DNA from: JACIYW01 sp014359745
GTDB taxonomy: Bacteria; Pseudomonadota; Alphaproteobacteria; Rhodobacterales; Rhodobacteraceae
DNA: 58,271 nt
Direction of reading: 5' to 3'
NCBI GenBank assembly: GCA_050433985.1
Contig: JBNPWE010000018.1
Location: 1-58,271 of the forward strand
Shown: piece by piece, positions 16,543 to 26,030 of the stretch
How the letters are laid out: every line of letters begins with the position of its first letter
How positions within the stretch are numbered: the first letter of the stretch is position 1
Made by a program: the position numbers and the translations under genes
The notes under the pieces: generated by a model
Databases searched by the model: none
The model's input: the letters and a program-made list of their open reading frames with translations, nothing else
What the model was told of the DNA's origin: nothing

Positions 16543-19276
16543 AACCGGCCTCCTTGAGGGCCGCGCGCACCCGCGACGGCGTGGCGGGGACGTCGCGTAT
16601 GCGCACCCCCGTGGCATGTTTGATCGCGTTGAGAATGGCGGGCGCGGTAGGGATCAGCACATGTTCGCCCAGCCCCTTGGCGCCATAAGGGCCATGCGCG
16701 TCGGCCTCTTCCACGATCAGGGTTTCAATGGGCGGAATGTCCCCGATGGTGGGGATCAGGTAATCATGCAGGTTTTCGGTGCGGCCCGGCAGGAATTCCT
16801 CCATCAGGGCCATGCCAAGGCCCTGCGCGATACCGCCCTGCACCTGCCCTTCGACCAGCAGCGGGTTGATGGCGCGGCCCACATCATGCGCGGCGGTAAA
16901 CTGCAGCGGGCGCACATGGCCCAGCGTTGTATCCACCTCGACCACCACCAGATGCGCGGCATAGCCGAATTGCGCGTAGGGCAGGCCCTGCCCATCGGCA
17001 TCAAGGGGCTTTGTGGGCGGGTCATAGGTTTCCTCGGCCCGCAGAACATAGCCTTCCGCATCCACCGGCAGGCGTGACAGATCAACCTTATGCGCCTTGT
17101 CGCCTTCGGATACCACCACCTCGCCCTCGCCCAATGTGATCCGCGCATCTTCGGGCGCGTTGGTCAGTTGCAGCACCGCCCGGCGCAGGGCGGCGCCCGA
17201 CAGCCGCGCGGCATTGCCCGAAACGAATGTCTGGCGCGAGGCCGATGTCTTGCCCGCATCCGGTGTGAGGTCGGTATCGCCGCCCAGCCGCATGACCTGA
17301 TCCACCGGCACACCAAATGCCTGCGCGAAAATCTGGGTGATCACCGTATTCGCGCCCTGGCCGATATCCATGGCGCCCTGATGCAGCACCAGGCCGCCAT
17401 CGGCGTGCAGCCCAGCCTTGATGGTGGACGGGTTGGGAAGCGAGGTATTGCCGCAGCCATACCACCCCGCCGCGATGCCCACGCCGCGCCGCATGGCCCC
17501 GCCCTGAGCGTTGAACGCGGCACAATCGGCCCGCGCCTTTTCCCATGCCGGGCGCAGCGCCGTCAGGCAGGCGCGGATGCCGACACCCTGTTCAAACACC
17601 TGCCCGCAGACGGTCGGCGCGCCGTTTTCCAGCGCGTTGATCAGGCGAAATTCCAGCGGGTCCAGCCCCAGCTTTTCCGCCAGATCGTCAAACAGGCTTT
17701 CCTGCGCGATGGCCGATTGTGGCACGCCAAAGCCGCGAAAGGCCCCCGCTGGCGGGCAATGCGTATAGACCGCGCGCGAGGTCGCCCGGTAATCGGCGAT
17801 CCGGTAGGGGCCAGAGGCATGCACCGGCACCCGGTTGGCCACCGTCGGCCCCCAGGATGCATAAGCGCCGGTGTTGAAATCGCCGTGAAAGCGCATCCCG
17901 CAGAGACGGCCGTCGCGCGTGGCCCCAATGGTGGCGGCAATCTGCGACGGGTGGCGTTTGGTCGTCGATTGCATCGACTCGGTCCGCGTATAGGTGATCC
18001 GCACCGCCCGCCCGGTTTTCAACGCGGCCAGCGCCAGAAACGGCTGGATCGACACGTCGATCTTTGATCCGAACCCACCGCCGACCGATGTGGGCACAAT
18101 GCGGATGCGGCTGCGATCCATCGCCAGAATATCAATCAGGCTGTCCTGATCCATCACCGGGGCCTGTGTGCAGGCATAGACCACGACGCGGCCATTTTGC
18201 ATCTCGGCAAATCCGGCCTCGGGCTCCAGATAGGCGTGTTCCACGAAACCCGAACTGAACGCGCCCGTCACCACCACATCGGCGCGCCTCAGCGCCGCAT
18301 CGGCATCGCCGCATTGCACCTGCCCGCCGCACATGATGTTGGCCGCGCGGCCCGCGTGCAGTTGCGGCGCGCCACCCGCCACGGCCTCGGCCACTGTCTG
18401 CACCGGCTCCAGCGGCTGCCAGTCAACCGGGAAGTCAGCGGGATCGAAAGCGGCCATCGCCTCGGCCCTGCCGATCACGGCGGCCACCGCCTCGCCGCGA
18501 AACCGCGCCTCATTCTCGGCAAACACCGGCTGATCGATGAATCCGGGGATCACGCCAAAGGCGTTCTTGCCGGGGATGTCGGCGGCGGTCAGCACGGCCT
18601 CTATCCCCGGATGGCGCGCCACGAACCCTTCCAGATCGCCAAAGGCAAACCGCGCGCGTGGGTGGGGAGAGCGGATGATGCGCATCACCAGCGCGCCATC
18701 AGGCGCCACATCATCGCCGAAACGGTCGCGCCCCTCGACCTTTTCCAACCCGTCAAGACGGCGGATCGGGCTGCCCACTGCGCCCGAAACCGGCGCGGGG
18801 GTCGTGCCGACGGACACCACCGCGTCGATGATCTTGCGATAGCCGGTGCAGCGGCACAAAACGCCGCCCAGCGCATCCGTGACCTGCGCCACATTGGGGT
18901 GCCGCGTTTCTCGTAACAGCGCCACGGCGGCGACCATCATCCCCGGCGTGCAGAACCCGCATTGCGCGGCCTGATGCGCCTGAAAACTGTCGGCCAGCGC
19001 GCGGGCCAGCGGATCGGCCCGGATCAATCCCGACAGCGTTTCGACCTCTGCGCCCTGCGCCTGATGGCTGCCCATAAGACAGGCGCAAACCGGCGCGCCA
19101 TCCACCAGCACGGTGCAGGCCCCGCAATCGCCCGCGTTGCAGCCGATCTTGACATCGCGCGCGCCCAGGCGTTCGCGCAGGCTGTGCGACAGGCGTTCGC
19201 CCGCAGGCGCGGCCAGTTCGACAATCTCGCCGTTCAGGCGAAAAGCGGTCAGCGTGGTTGTCGCGGGATTATCCAT
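16535..19276 (-). CDS. Molybdenum hydroxylase, fused 2Fe-2S and molybdopterin subunit
   Basis: 913 residues from the ATG at 19276, which shares one base with the FAD-subunit stop. Residues 1-165 are the iron-sulfur subunit: Cys46, 51, 54, 66 bind the plant-type cluster, and Cys106, 109, 141, 143 (QCGFCTPGM, LCRCTGY) the second. Residues about 168-913 are the xanthine-dehydrogenase-type molybdopterin domain: SVGGGFGSK (398-405), GAFRGFG (511-517), GAMDIGQGAN (634-643), GAKGLGE with Glu871 as catalytic base. Such enzymes hydroxylate N-heterocycles with water, here probably nicotinate to 6-hydroxynicotinate. In most relatives the two parts are separate chains. Electrons pass to the FAD subunit encoded next door. 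Confidence 0.9.
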   Translation of the reverse strand: MDNPATTTLTAFRLNGEIVELAAPAGERLSHSLRERLGARDVKIGCNAGDCGACTVLVDGAPVCACLMGSHQAQGAEVETLSGLIRADPLARALADSFQAHQAAQCGFCTPGMMVAAVALLRETRHPNVAQVTDALGGVLCRCTGYRKIIDAVVSVGTTPAPVSGAVGSPIRRLDGLEKVEGRDRFGDDVAPDGALVMRIIRSPHPRARFAFGDLEGFVARHPGIEAVLTAADIPGKNAFGVIPGFIDQPVFAENEARFRGEAVAAVIGRAEAMAAFDPADFPVDWQPLEPVQTVAEAVAGGAPQLHAGRAANIMCGGQVQCGDADAALRRADVVVTGAFSSGFVEHAYLEPEAGFAEMQNGRVVVYACTQAPVMDQDSLIDILAMDRSRIRIVPTSVGGGFGSKIDVSIQPFLALAALKTGRAVRITYTRTESMQSTTKRHPSQIAATIGATRDGRLCGMRFHGDFNTGAYASWGPTVANRVPVHASGPYRIADYRATSRAVYTHCPPAGAFRGFGVPQSAIAQESLFDDLAEKLGLDPLEFRLINALENGAPTVCGQVFEQGVGIRACLTALRPAWEKARADCAAFNAQGGAMRRGVGIAAGWYGCGNTSLPNPSTIKAGLHADGGLVLHQGAMDIGQGANTVITQIFAQAFGVPVDQVMRLGGDTDLTPDAGKTSASRQTFVSGNAARLSGAALRRAVLQLTNAPEDARITLGEGEVVVSEGDKAHKVDLSRLPVDAEGYVLRAEETYDPPTKPLDADGQGLPYAQFGYAAHLVVVEVDTTLGHVRPLQFTAAHDVGRAINPLLVEGQVQGGIAQGLGMALMEEFLPGRTENLHDYLIPTIGDIPPIETLIVEEADAHGPYGAKGLGEHVLIPTAPAILNAIKHATGVRIRDVPATPSRVRAALKEAGYA

Positions 19277-20127
19277 CACATTCCCCCAAAGGCGGCCTGA
19301 ATTATACGTCGGCAGGCCTCGGCCACCGCTTCCAGCCGGTATTCGGCATTCGCCCGGACATCCGAAATCGGTGCAAGCCTGACCAGATGATCCGGCCCTA
19401 TGCCGCCCAGCGCCTTTGCCAGCGAACATCCGATCAGCGCCGCTTCCAGCCCCGGCAGGCGGCGCGCCACCGGCGAACAGGAACCGACCGCGATCCGCGC
19501 CGAAACGATGCGGCCTTCGCGCAGCGCGATCAGCCCGGCCACCATCGCGATGGAAATCACCAGATACTTGCGCGCGCCCAGTTTCAGGAAATGGCCCCGC
19601 GCGCCCTCGGGGGCATCGGGAAGGGTCACTGCCGACACCAGTTCATCGGGTTTCAGCGCCGTCTTGCGCACACCCAGAATGAAATCCTCCAGCGGCAACA
19701 CCCGCACCCCGGCGCGCGACACCAGTTCCAGCCGCGCATCAAGCGTCAGCAGCGGCGGCACCCCATCGGCGGCGGGCGAGGCGTTGCACAGATTGCCCGC
19801 AACCGTGCCGGTGTTCTGGATCTGCACCGATCCCACCTCGCGCGCGGCGGCCTTCAGCCCGTCGAAGGCGGCGGGCAGGTCGGCACGGACGATATCGGCC
19901 CAGCGTGTCGCAGCACCAATCCGCCAGCCGCCATCCTGCCGGGTGATGCCGCGAAATCCGGGCAGGCGGGTGATATCAAGGATGTCTTCACGCACCGGCA
20001 GATCGCCCCGCGCGGGAAACCAGTCGGTCCCGCCAGCCAGCACGCTAACGCCACCGCGCCCCAGAATATCAAGCGCCTGTTCCAGCGATGTTGGCGAATG
20101 ATGGCCCAAACCAGCCCCCGATTTCAT
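19276..20127 (-). CDS. Molybdenum hydroxylase FAD-binding subunit
   Basis: 283 residues. VLAGGTDWFPARGDLP (FAD pyrophosphate loop) and SVQIQNTGTVAGNLCNASPA followed by ADGVPPLLTLDA (flavin site) define the CO-dehydrogenase/xanthine-dehydrogenase FAD subunit; the C-terminal domain follows from about 180. It accepts electrons from the 2Fe-2S clusters of the fused partner, whose start overlaps its stop. It is the first gene of the operon. No Shine-Dalgarno sequence is visible before the ATG at 20127, and a palindrome (20126-20139) covers the start codon, so the message may be leaderless or nearly so and directly blocked by a repressor. Confidence 0.9.
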   Translation of the reverse strand: MKSGAGLGHHSPTSLEQALDILGRGGVSVLAGGTDWFPARGDLPVREDILDITRLPGFRGITRQDGGWRIGAATRWADIVRADLPAAFDGLKAAAREVGSVQIQNTGTVAGNLCNASPAADGVPPLLTLDARLELVSRAGVRVLPLEDFILGVRKTALKPDELVSAVTLPDAPEGARGHFLKLGARKYLVISIAMVAGLIALREGRIVSARIAVGSCSPVARRLPGLEAALIGCSLAKALGGIGPDHLVRLAPISDVRANAEYRLEAVAEACRRIIQAAFGGM

Positions 20128-20139
20128 TTGTATACGAAT
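20126..20139. promoter_or_regulatory. Palindrome over the operon start codon (candidate operator)
   Basis: ATTTGTATACGAAT is centred on GTATAC with arms ATT/AAT. It resembles operators of GntR-family (FCD) repressors of the TTGTATACAA type. It overlaps the start codon of the FAD-subunit gene (20125-20127), a position that would block initiation. No GntR gene lies in the window. Confidence 0.4.
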
Positions 20140-20226
20140 AAGACGCCCTTGCCCCCGCCCCTGTCAATATCCGCGCAGGATCCGCTTTGCGATAATCCAT
20201 GCCGATGCTTGAAGCCTGCGCATTTT

Positions 20227-20244
20227 CTGTTAGCGTTCAAATGA
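20227..20244 (+). promoter_or_regulatory. MarR-like site upstream of enamidase
   Basis: CTGTTAGCGTTCAAATGA matches TTGTTAGCCGTCAAACAA (12360-12377, upstream of marR) at 13 of 18 positions, including the block TGTTAGC and TCAAA. It ends 16 nt before the enamidase ATG and could be the shared operator linking both units. Confidence 0.4.
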
Positions 20245-20260
20245 AACAGAGAGGTGCGCC

Positions 20261-21442
20261 ATGTCCGATCCGCAACAGAAACTGGTCATCCGCAACATCG
20301 GCCTGCTGCTGTCGGGCAAGATGGAGGAACCGATTCTTGACGCCGATTACCTGATCGCGATTGATGGCAAGATCAGCGCATGGGGGCGCGAGGGTGATCT
20401 GGATTGCGAAGGCGCCACAACCCTGATCGATGCCAACGGCACCACCCTTGCGCCCGGCCTGATCGACAGCCATGTACACCCGGTGATCGGCGATTACACG
20501 CCGCGCCAGCAGCAACTCCACTGGATCGACAGCACCCTGCACGGCGGCGTCACCACGCTGATTTCGGCGGGTGAGGTGCATATGCCGGGCCGACCCAAGG
20601 ATGTGGTGGGCCTCAAGGCGATGGCGATCGCGGCGCAGCGCTGGTACGAAAACTTCCGCCCCTCGGGCGTCAAGGTGCACGCGGGCGCGCCGGTGATCGA
20701 ACACGGCATGGTCGAACAGGATTTCAAGGATCTGGCCGATGCGGGCGTGAAGCTTTTGGGCGAGGTCGGGCTTGGCACCGTCAAGGACGGGAAGACCGCC
20801 AAGCAGATGGTGGAATGGGCGCGCAAATACGGCATTCAAAGCACCATCCACACCGGCGGCCCGTCGATCCCCGGATCGGGGCTGATAGATGCCGATATGG
20901 TGCTGGAAACCGGCGCCGATGTGATCGGCCATATCAACGGCGGCCATTCGGCCCTGCCAGACGATCAGATCATCTGCCTGTGCGAAAGCTGCTCCAAGGG
21001 GCTGGAGATCGTGCATAACGGCAATGAACGCGCCGCACTTCTGACGCTGAACACCGCGCGCGAGCTTAAACAGATGAACCGTATCATCCTGGGCACCGAT
21101 GGCCCGGCCGGATCGGGGGTGCAACCGCTGGGCATCCTGCGGATGGTGGCGATGCTGTCCAGCCTGGGCCACGTTCCGGCCGAGGTCGCGTTCTGCTTTG
21201 CCAATGGCAACACCGCGCGCGAGCGGGATCTGGATACCGGGTTGATCGAGGCGGGGATGTGTGCCGATTTTGTTCTGATGGACCAGGCGCAGCATTCGGG
21301 GGGCAAGACGATGCTGGACTCGGTCGAGTTGGGCAACCTGCCCGGTATCGGCATGACCATCATCGATGGTGTGATCACCAGTGAGCGCAGCCGCAACACG
21401 CCCCCGGCCACGCGGTTGCCCATCATCGTCCGGCGCGGCTGA
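20261..21442 (+). CDS. ena: Enamidase (6-oxo-1,4,5,6-tetrahydronicotinate amidohydrolase)
   Basis: 393 residues, with AGAGAGG before the ATG at 20261. Amidohydrolase metal motifs are DSHVHPV (His71, His73), EVGLGTVKD (Glu168, candidate bridging ligand), IHTGG (His197), GHINGGHS (His224) and GTDGPAGSG (Asp280). The pattern and length fit E. barkeri enamidase, a Fe-Zn enzyme that opens tetrahydro-oxonicotinate to 2-formylglutarate and ammonia. It is transcribed divergently from the hydroxylase/reductase operon over a 133-nt gap. Genes for processing 2-formylglutarate are not in the window. A dihydropyrimidinase-like or other cyclic-amide hydrolase role remains possible. Confidence 0.8.
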   Translation: MSDPQQKLVIRNIGLLLSGKMEEPILDADYLIAIDGKISAWGREGDLDCEGATTLIDANGTTLAPGLIDSHVHPVIGDYTPRQQQLHWIDSTLHGGVTTLISAGEVHMPGRPKDVVGLKAMAIAAQRWYENFRPSGVKVHAGAPVIEHGMVEQDFKDLADAGVKLLGEVGLGTVKDGKTAKQMVEWARKYGIQSTIHTGGPSIPGSGLIDADMVLETGADVIGHINGGHSALPDDQIICLCESCSKGLEIVHNGNERAALLTLNTARELKQMNRIILGTDGPAGSGVQPLGILRMVAMLSSLGHVPAEVAFCFANGNTARERDLDTGLIEAGMCADFVLMDQAQHSGGKTMLDSVELGNLPGIGMTIIDGVITSERSRNTPPATRLPIIVRRG

Positions 21443-21635
21443 TCCTTTCGGCGCCGCCCACCGGCGGAAAAGCGGCTGTCGGGCAGTCAGGTCGGCGTGA
21501 CTCTGCCAATCCCGTTGGTTGTTGGGACAGGATGGCCCGAATCACGGCGAAAGTTGATTCAGATCATTGGCAGCCACACCAAAGGCTGTAGTTTTGCGCA
21601 ATGTCCCCCCGAATCATGTGACACAGGAGATTGCG

Positions 21636-23477
21636 ATGTCCGCGCCATCGAAACATTCCCCGGTCAGCCTTGTCCCGGTGCCATCCGAACCCAAGCCCCC
21701 CGCCGAAGACCGGGCCGATGAATCGTCTGCAAACTCTGCAAACCCGGACCAAACCGAACTCACCTCCTTTCAGGTGATGGACAAGATCGCCCATGCCAGC
21801 ATCGCACGCGCCACGATGGGCATCGCACCGGCGGCCCTGGCCGAGGCTTTTGTCGATTGGGCGGTGCATCTTGCCGTCTCTCCCGGCAAGCAGATGGAGC
21901 TTCGCGAAAAGACGCTGCGCAAATCCGGCCGTATGGCGCAATTCGCCTGCCGCTGCGCGGCTGACCCCGCCGCGCATCCCTGCATCGAGCCCTTGCCGCA
22001 GGACGACCGCTTTCGTGATCCTTCCTGGCAGAAATGGCCGTTCAACATCATCTATCAGTCATTCCTGCAACAGCAGCAGTGGTGGTACAACGCCGTCACC
22101 GATGTGCCCGGCATGACCCCCCAGCATGAAAACGTCATGGAGTTCCTGACGCGGCAGATGCTTGACATGATGTCGCCTTCCAACTTTCCCCTGACCAACC
22201 CCGAGGTTCTGAACGCCGTGATCGCCGAGAAGGGGCAGAATCTCCTGCGCGGGGCGCGGAATTTTCAGGAAGACGTGATCCGCTATTACCGCCATGAAAA
22301 ACCGGCCGGGCTGGAGGCGTTTCGCGTTGGTGAGGATCTGGCTGCGACCCCCGGCAAGGTGGTGTTCCGCAACCGCCTGATCGAACTGATCCAATACGCC
22401 CCGACCACCGATCAGGTGCGCCCGGAACCGATCCTGATCGTCCCGGCATGGATCATGAAATACTACATCCTCGATCTGTCGCCCCATAATTCTTTGGTGA
22501 AATACCTGACGGGGCAGGGGTTCACCGTGTTCATGATTTCCTGGCTCAACCCCGGCGCCGAGGACCGCAACCTGGGGATGGAGGATTACCGCCGCCTTGG
22601 CGTGATGGACGCGGTGGATGCCGTCTGCAAGATTACCCAAAGCCCGAAAGTGCACGCGCTGGGTTACTGCCTGGGCGGCACCATGCTGGCCATTGCCGCC
22701 GCCGCCATGGCGCGTGATGGCGATGACCGGTTCGGCACCCTGACCTTTCTGGCCGCGCAGACCGATTTCACCGAAGCGGGCGAGCTGACCCTGTTCATCA
22801 ACGACAGCCAGGTGACGTTCCTGGAGGACATGATGTGGGATCAGGGATATCTTTCAACCGAACAGATGGGCGGCGCGTTCCGTCTGCTGCGATCAGCCGA
22901 TCTGATCTGGTCGCGCAATGTGCATGATTACCTGATGGGCCAGCGGGTACCGATGATCGACCTTCTGGCATGGAACGCCGATGGCACGCGGCTACCCTAC
23001 CGGATGCATTCCGAATATCTGCGCAAGCTGTTCCTGAACAACGATCTTGCCGCAGGGCGCTATGAGGTTGGCGACAGGCCCATCGCGGTATCCGACATCC
23101 GCGCGCCGCTTTTTGTTGTGGGAACCGAGGATGACCACGTCGCGCCGTGGAAATCGGTCTACAAGTTCCACCTTTTTGCCGATACCGAGGTGACATTCGC
23201 CCTGACCAGCGGCGGTCACAATGCCGGGATCGTGTCGGAGCCCGGTCACCCCAATCGCCATTTCCGCATCGACACCACCCCCGCAGACGCACGGTTTCGC
23301 GCGCCCGACGATTGGGTTGCCGACACCGCACCGCAAGACGGATCGTGGTGGACGGCCTATGCAGCATGGCTGCACGATCATTCCGGGCCGATGGCCGCAC
23401 CGCCGCCGATGGGGCGTGCCAGGGCCGGGCTGGCGCCGCTGTGCGATGCGCCCGGAACCTATGTGATGCAGGCCTGA
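21636..23477 (+). CDS. phaC: Class I poly(3-hydroxyalkanoate) synthase
   Basis: 613 residues from the ATG at 21636, preceded by CAGGAGA; a longer frame upstream has no such site. The lipase-like box is HALGYCLGGT with nucleophile Cys345. The Asp region is VVGTEDDHVAPW and the His region is TSGGHNAGIVSEPG. It polymerises 3-hydroxyacyl-CoA into storage polyester at granule surfaces. The N-terminal 45 residues are low-complexity. No phasin or phaR is beside it, so phaZ/phaP/phaR are elsewhere or absent. It follows the enamidase by about 190 nt, with its own leader. Confidence 0.95.
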   Translation: MSAPSKHSPVSLVPVPSEPKPPAEDRADESSANSANPDQTELTSFQVMDKIAHASIARATMGIAPAALAEAFVDWAVHLAVSPGKQMELREKTLRKSGRMAQFACRCAADPAAHPCIEPLPQDDRFRDPSWQKWPFNIIYQSFLQQQQWWYNAVTDVPGMTPQHENVMEFLTRQMLDMMSPSNFPLTNPEVLNAVIAEKGQNLLRGARNFQEDVIRYYRHEKPAGLEAFRVGEDLAATPGKVVFRNRLIELIQYAPTTDQVRPEPILIVPAWIMKYYILDLSPHNSLVKYLTGQGFTVFMISWLNPGAEDRNLGMEDYRRLGVMDAVDAVCKITQSPKVHALGYCLGGTMLAIAAAAMARDGDDRFGTLTFLAAQTDFTEAGELTLFINDSQVTFLEDMMWDQGYLSTEQMGGAFRLLRSADLIWSRNVHDYLMGQRVPMIDLLAWNADGTRLPYRMHSEYLRKLFLNNDLAAGRYEVGDRPIAVSDIRAPLFVVGTEDDHVAPWKSVYKFHLFADTEVTFALTSGGHNAGIVSEPGHPNRHFRIDTTPADARFRAPDDWVADTAPQDGSWWTAYAAWLHDHSGPMAAPPPMGRARAGLAPLCDAPGTYVMQA

Positions 23478-23503
23478 ACGGGGCGGCGAATGGGGCGGGC
23501 CCG

Positions 23504-25153
23504 TCACATGTTGGGGTAATTCGGCCCGTCGCCGCCCTGTGGGGTGACCCAGTTGATATTCTGGCTTGGATCCTTGATGTCGCAGGTCTTGCAATGCACG
23601 CAGTTCTGAAAGTTGATGACGAACCGCGCGTCCTTGCCGTCTTCCTCGACCACCTCGTAAACCCCCGCCGGGCAATAGCGCTGTGCGGGTTCGGCGTATT
23701 GGGGCAGGTTGACCGAGATCGGGATCGACGGGTCGCGCAATTGCAGGTGCGGGGGCTGGCTTTCTTCGTGGTTGGTGGCCGAGAAGGCGACGTTGGTCAA
23801 CCGGTCGAACGACAGCACGCCATCGGGTTTGGGATAGGCGATCGGCGTGAAGTCTTTGGCCTTGCCCGTTGCCGCCGCATCGGTCTTGCCATGGCGAAGC
23901 GTGCCTAGCGGGTTCCAGCCGGTCACATTGGCCACCCACATGTCAAACCCGCCCAGCACCAGCGATGTGGCCAGCCCGAATTTCGACCAAAGCGGTTTGA
24001 CGTTGCGCACCCGCCTTAGATCCTTGGCCACCGCGCCGCCGCGCAGATCGGCCTCATAGGCGGCCAGTTCATCGCCCGCGCGCCCCTCGGCGATTGCCGC
24101 CGCCGCCGCCTCTGCCGCCGCGATACCCGACAGCATTGCGTTATGATTGCCCTTGATGCGCGGCACATTCACCAGGCCCGCCGAACACCCCAAAAGCGCC
24201 CCGCCCGGAAACACCACCTTGGGGATCGATTGCCAGCCGCCTTCGGATATGGCCCGCGCGCCATAAGCCACCCGTTTGCCGCCCTTCAAGAGGTCGGCCA
24301 CCACCGGGTGATGCTTGAAACGCTGGAATTCCATGTACGGGTAAAGATAGGGGTTTTCATAGTTCAGATGCACCACGAAACCCACATAGACCTGATTGTT
24401 GTCAATGTGATAGATAAAGCTGCCGCCGCCCGCATTCTTGCCCAGCGGCCAGCCCATGGTGTGGGTCACCGAACCGGGGCGGTGCTTGGCGGGGTCAATT
24501 TCCCATATCTCTTTCATGCCTAGGCCGAACTTCTGCGGCTCATGCCCCTTGGACAGGTCGTATTTTGCCATTGCGACCTTTGCCAGCGATCCGCGCACCC
24601 CTTCGCCAAGCAACACATACTTGCCGCGCAGTTCCATCCCCGGCTCATAGTTGGGGCCGTGGCTACCGTCGGGATTCTTGCCAAATTCACCGGCGACCAC
24701 GCCCGCCACACGATCACCGTCGAACACCAGTTCCGAACAGGCCATGCCGGGGAATATCTCGACCCCCAGCGCCTCGGCCTGTTCGGCGAGCCAGCGGCAG
24801 ACATTGCCCATCGAGACGATATAATTGCCGTGGTTCGACATCAGCGGCGGCATTGGCCAGTTCGGCACCCGCACCTTGCCGCCTTCGCCAAGAACGAAGA
24901 AATGATCTTCGGTCACCGGCACGTTGACCGGCGCGCCGCGCTCTTTCCAGTCGGGGATCAGGGCGTTCAGGCCAGAAGGATCAAGCACCGCGCCCGACAG
25001 GATATGCGCGCCAACTTCTGACCCCTTTTCCAGCACCACCACCGACAGATCCGCGTTGATCTGTTTCAGCCGGATCGCCGCCGACAGGCCCGCGGGGCCC
25101 GCACCCACGATCACAACGTCATATTCCATCGCCTCGCGTTCGATGTCGGTCAT
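23504..25153 (-). CDS. Electron-transfer flavoprotein:ubiquinone oxidoreductase
   Basis: 549 residues from the second ATG at 25153, which has better spacing to AAAGGAAG than the ATG at 25156. The N-terminus has the FAD Rossmann motif VVIVGAGPAGLSAA. The C-terminus carries a [4Fe-4S] ferredoxin-like domain (YCPAGVYEV, then NFQNCVHCKTCDIKDP). PGGALLGCSAGLVNVPRIKG is typical of the family. The enzyme passes electrons from ETF (fatty-acid and amino-acid dehydrogenases) to ubiquinone at the inner membrane. It is convergent with phaC (26-nt gap). A housekeeping gene. Confidence 0.95.
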   Translation of the reverse strand: MTDIEREAMEYDVVIVGAGPAGLSAAIRLKQINADLSVVVLEKGSEVGAHILSGAVLDPSGLNALIPDWKERGAPVNVPVTEDHFFVLGEGGKVRVPNWPMPPLMSNHGNYIVSMGNVCRWLAEQAEALGVEIFPGMACSELVFDGDRVAGVVAGEFGKNPDGSHGPNYEPGMELRGKYVLLGEGVRGSLAKVAMAKYDLSKGHEPQKFGLGMKEIWEIDPAKHRPGSVTHTMGWPLGKNAGGGSFIYHIDNNQVYVGFVVHLNYENPYLYPYMEFQRFKHHPVVADLLKGGKRVAYGARAISEGGWQSIPKVVFPGGALLGCSAGLVNVPRIKGNHNAMLSGIAAAEAAAAAIAEGRAGDELAAYEADLRGGAVAKDLRRVRNVKPLWSKFGLATSLVLGGFDMWVANVTGWNPLGTLRHGKTDAAATGKAKDFTPIAYPKPDGVLSFDRLTNVAFSATNHEESQPPHLQLRDPSIPISVNLPQYAEPAQRYCPAGVYEVVEEDGKDARFVINFQNCVHCKTCDIKDPSQNINWVTPQGGDGPNYPNM

Positions 25154-25347
25154 CATGCTTCCTTTCAATCTTGCTTGACGCTGCGTAGCCGAAGGTGGCG
25201 CCCGCGGTCAATCGTGACGCCGTGTCATCTGGCCCCTCAACCAGCCGCGACGGCTACTTTATCCACACTGCGGCGGCCCAATCCATCCCGGCATGGACAA
25301 TCTCGCCTGCCCACGGCTATCCCGCTTGTTGATCGCGCGGCACCGGA

Positions 25348-25956
25348 TCACGATTTGCGCCCGATCCGGGTTTCGGTGCCCGCCAGCAGCCGGGTGATGT
25401 TGTCCTTGTGGCGCAGGAATACCAGCGCCGCCAGCACCAGCGCCAGCACCGCCATATCCCCCCGCCCCAGCACCAGCGCCCACACCGGCGCCGACCCCGC
25501 CGCCACCAGCCCGGCAAGCGAGGAATACCGGAAAAGCGCCGCCGTCAGCGCCCAGGTGGCACAGACCGCAACCCAGACCGGCCAGGACAGGGCCAGCAAG
25601 GTGCCAAGGAATGTCGCCACCCCCTTGCCGCCGCGAAAGCCAAGGTAGATCGGGAAAAGATGGCCAAGGAAGGCCGCGAAACCCGCAAGCTGCCCGGCAT
25701 CCTCGGCCAGGAACGCGCGCGCGATCACCACCGCCACCGCACCCTTGCCGACATCAAGGATCAGCGTCAGCGCCGCCGCCAGCCGGTTGCCGGTGCGCAG
25801 AACATTCGTCGCCCCGATATTGCCCGATCCGATCTTGCGCAGATCGCCAAGGCCAAAGGCGCGCGCCATCACGATGCCAAAAGGCACCGCCCCCAGAAGA
25901 TAGGCCAGCAGGGCGGTGAGGCCGAGAAGCGCAAGCGGGGTTTCGATCGGGGGCAT
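25348..25956 (-). CDS. plsY: Glycerol-3-phosphate acyltransferase PlsY
   Basis: 202 residues and several membrane spans. The three PlsY motifs are present: RKIGSGNIGATNVLR, HLFPIYLGFRGGKGVATF and RHKDNITRLLAGTETRIG at the end. It transfers acyl groups from acyl phosphate to glycerol-3-phosphate, the first step of phospholipid synthesis. It lies 74 nt after the dihydroorotase-like gene on the same strand, separated by a dispersed repeat (25998-26029). The 194 nt between its end and the ETF-QO start hold no gene. Confidence 0.95.
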   Translation of the reverse strand: MPPIETPLALLGLTALLAYLLGAVPFGIVMARAFGLGDLRKIGSGNIGATNVLRTGNRLAAALTLILDVGKGAVAVVIARAFLAEDAGQLAGFAAFLGHLFPIYLGFRGGKGVATFLGTLLALSWPVWVAVCATWALTAALFRYSSLAGLVAAGSAPVWALVLGRGDMAVLALVLAALVFLRHKDNITRLLAGTETRIGRKS

Positions 25957-25997
25957 CGCCTATGCCCCCGGCAAGGGAATGGGGGTGGGTGCGGACG

Positions 25998-26029
25998 CCT
26001 CCGGCGGGAGTATTTGGATCGAGAGGATG
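25998..26029 (-). repeat. Dispersed intergenic motif, copy 1
   Basis: On the minus strand this reads CTCTCGATCCAAATACTCC followed by CGCCGGAGGC. The same core occurs at 38991-39024 and 44728-44753 in other intergenic gaps, with a more divergent form at 34590-34616. The GC-rich part can form a weak hairpin. I recall similar AAATACTCC elements in other Rhodobacteraceae. Confidence 0.55.
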
Positions 26030-26030
26030 A

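Noticed and set aside
25450..25520. Repeat-rich Gly frames (GAGAGG-type peptides) near plsY
   Set aside because: They are out-of-phase readings of the Ala/Val-rich plsY sequence, not a repeat array; no CRISPR-like spacing exists here or elsewhere in the window.
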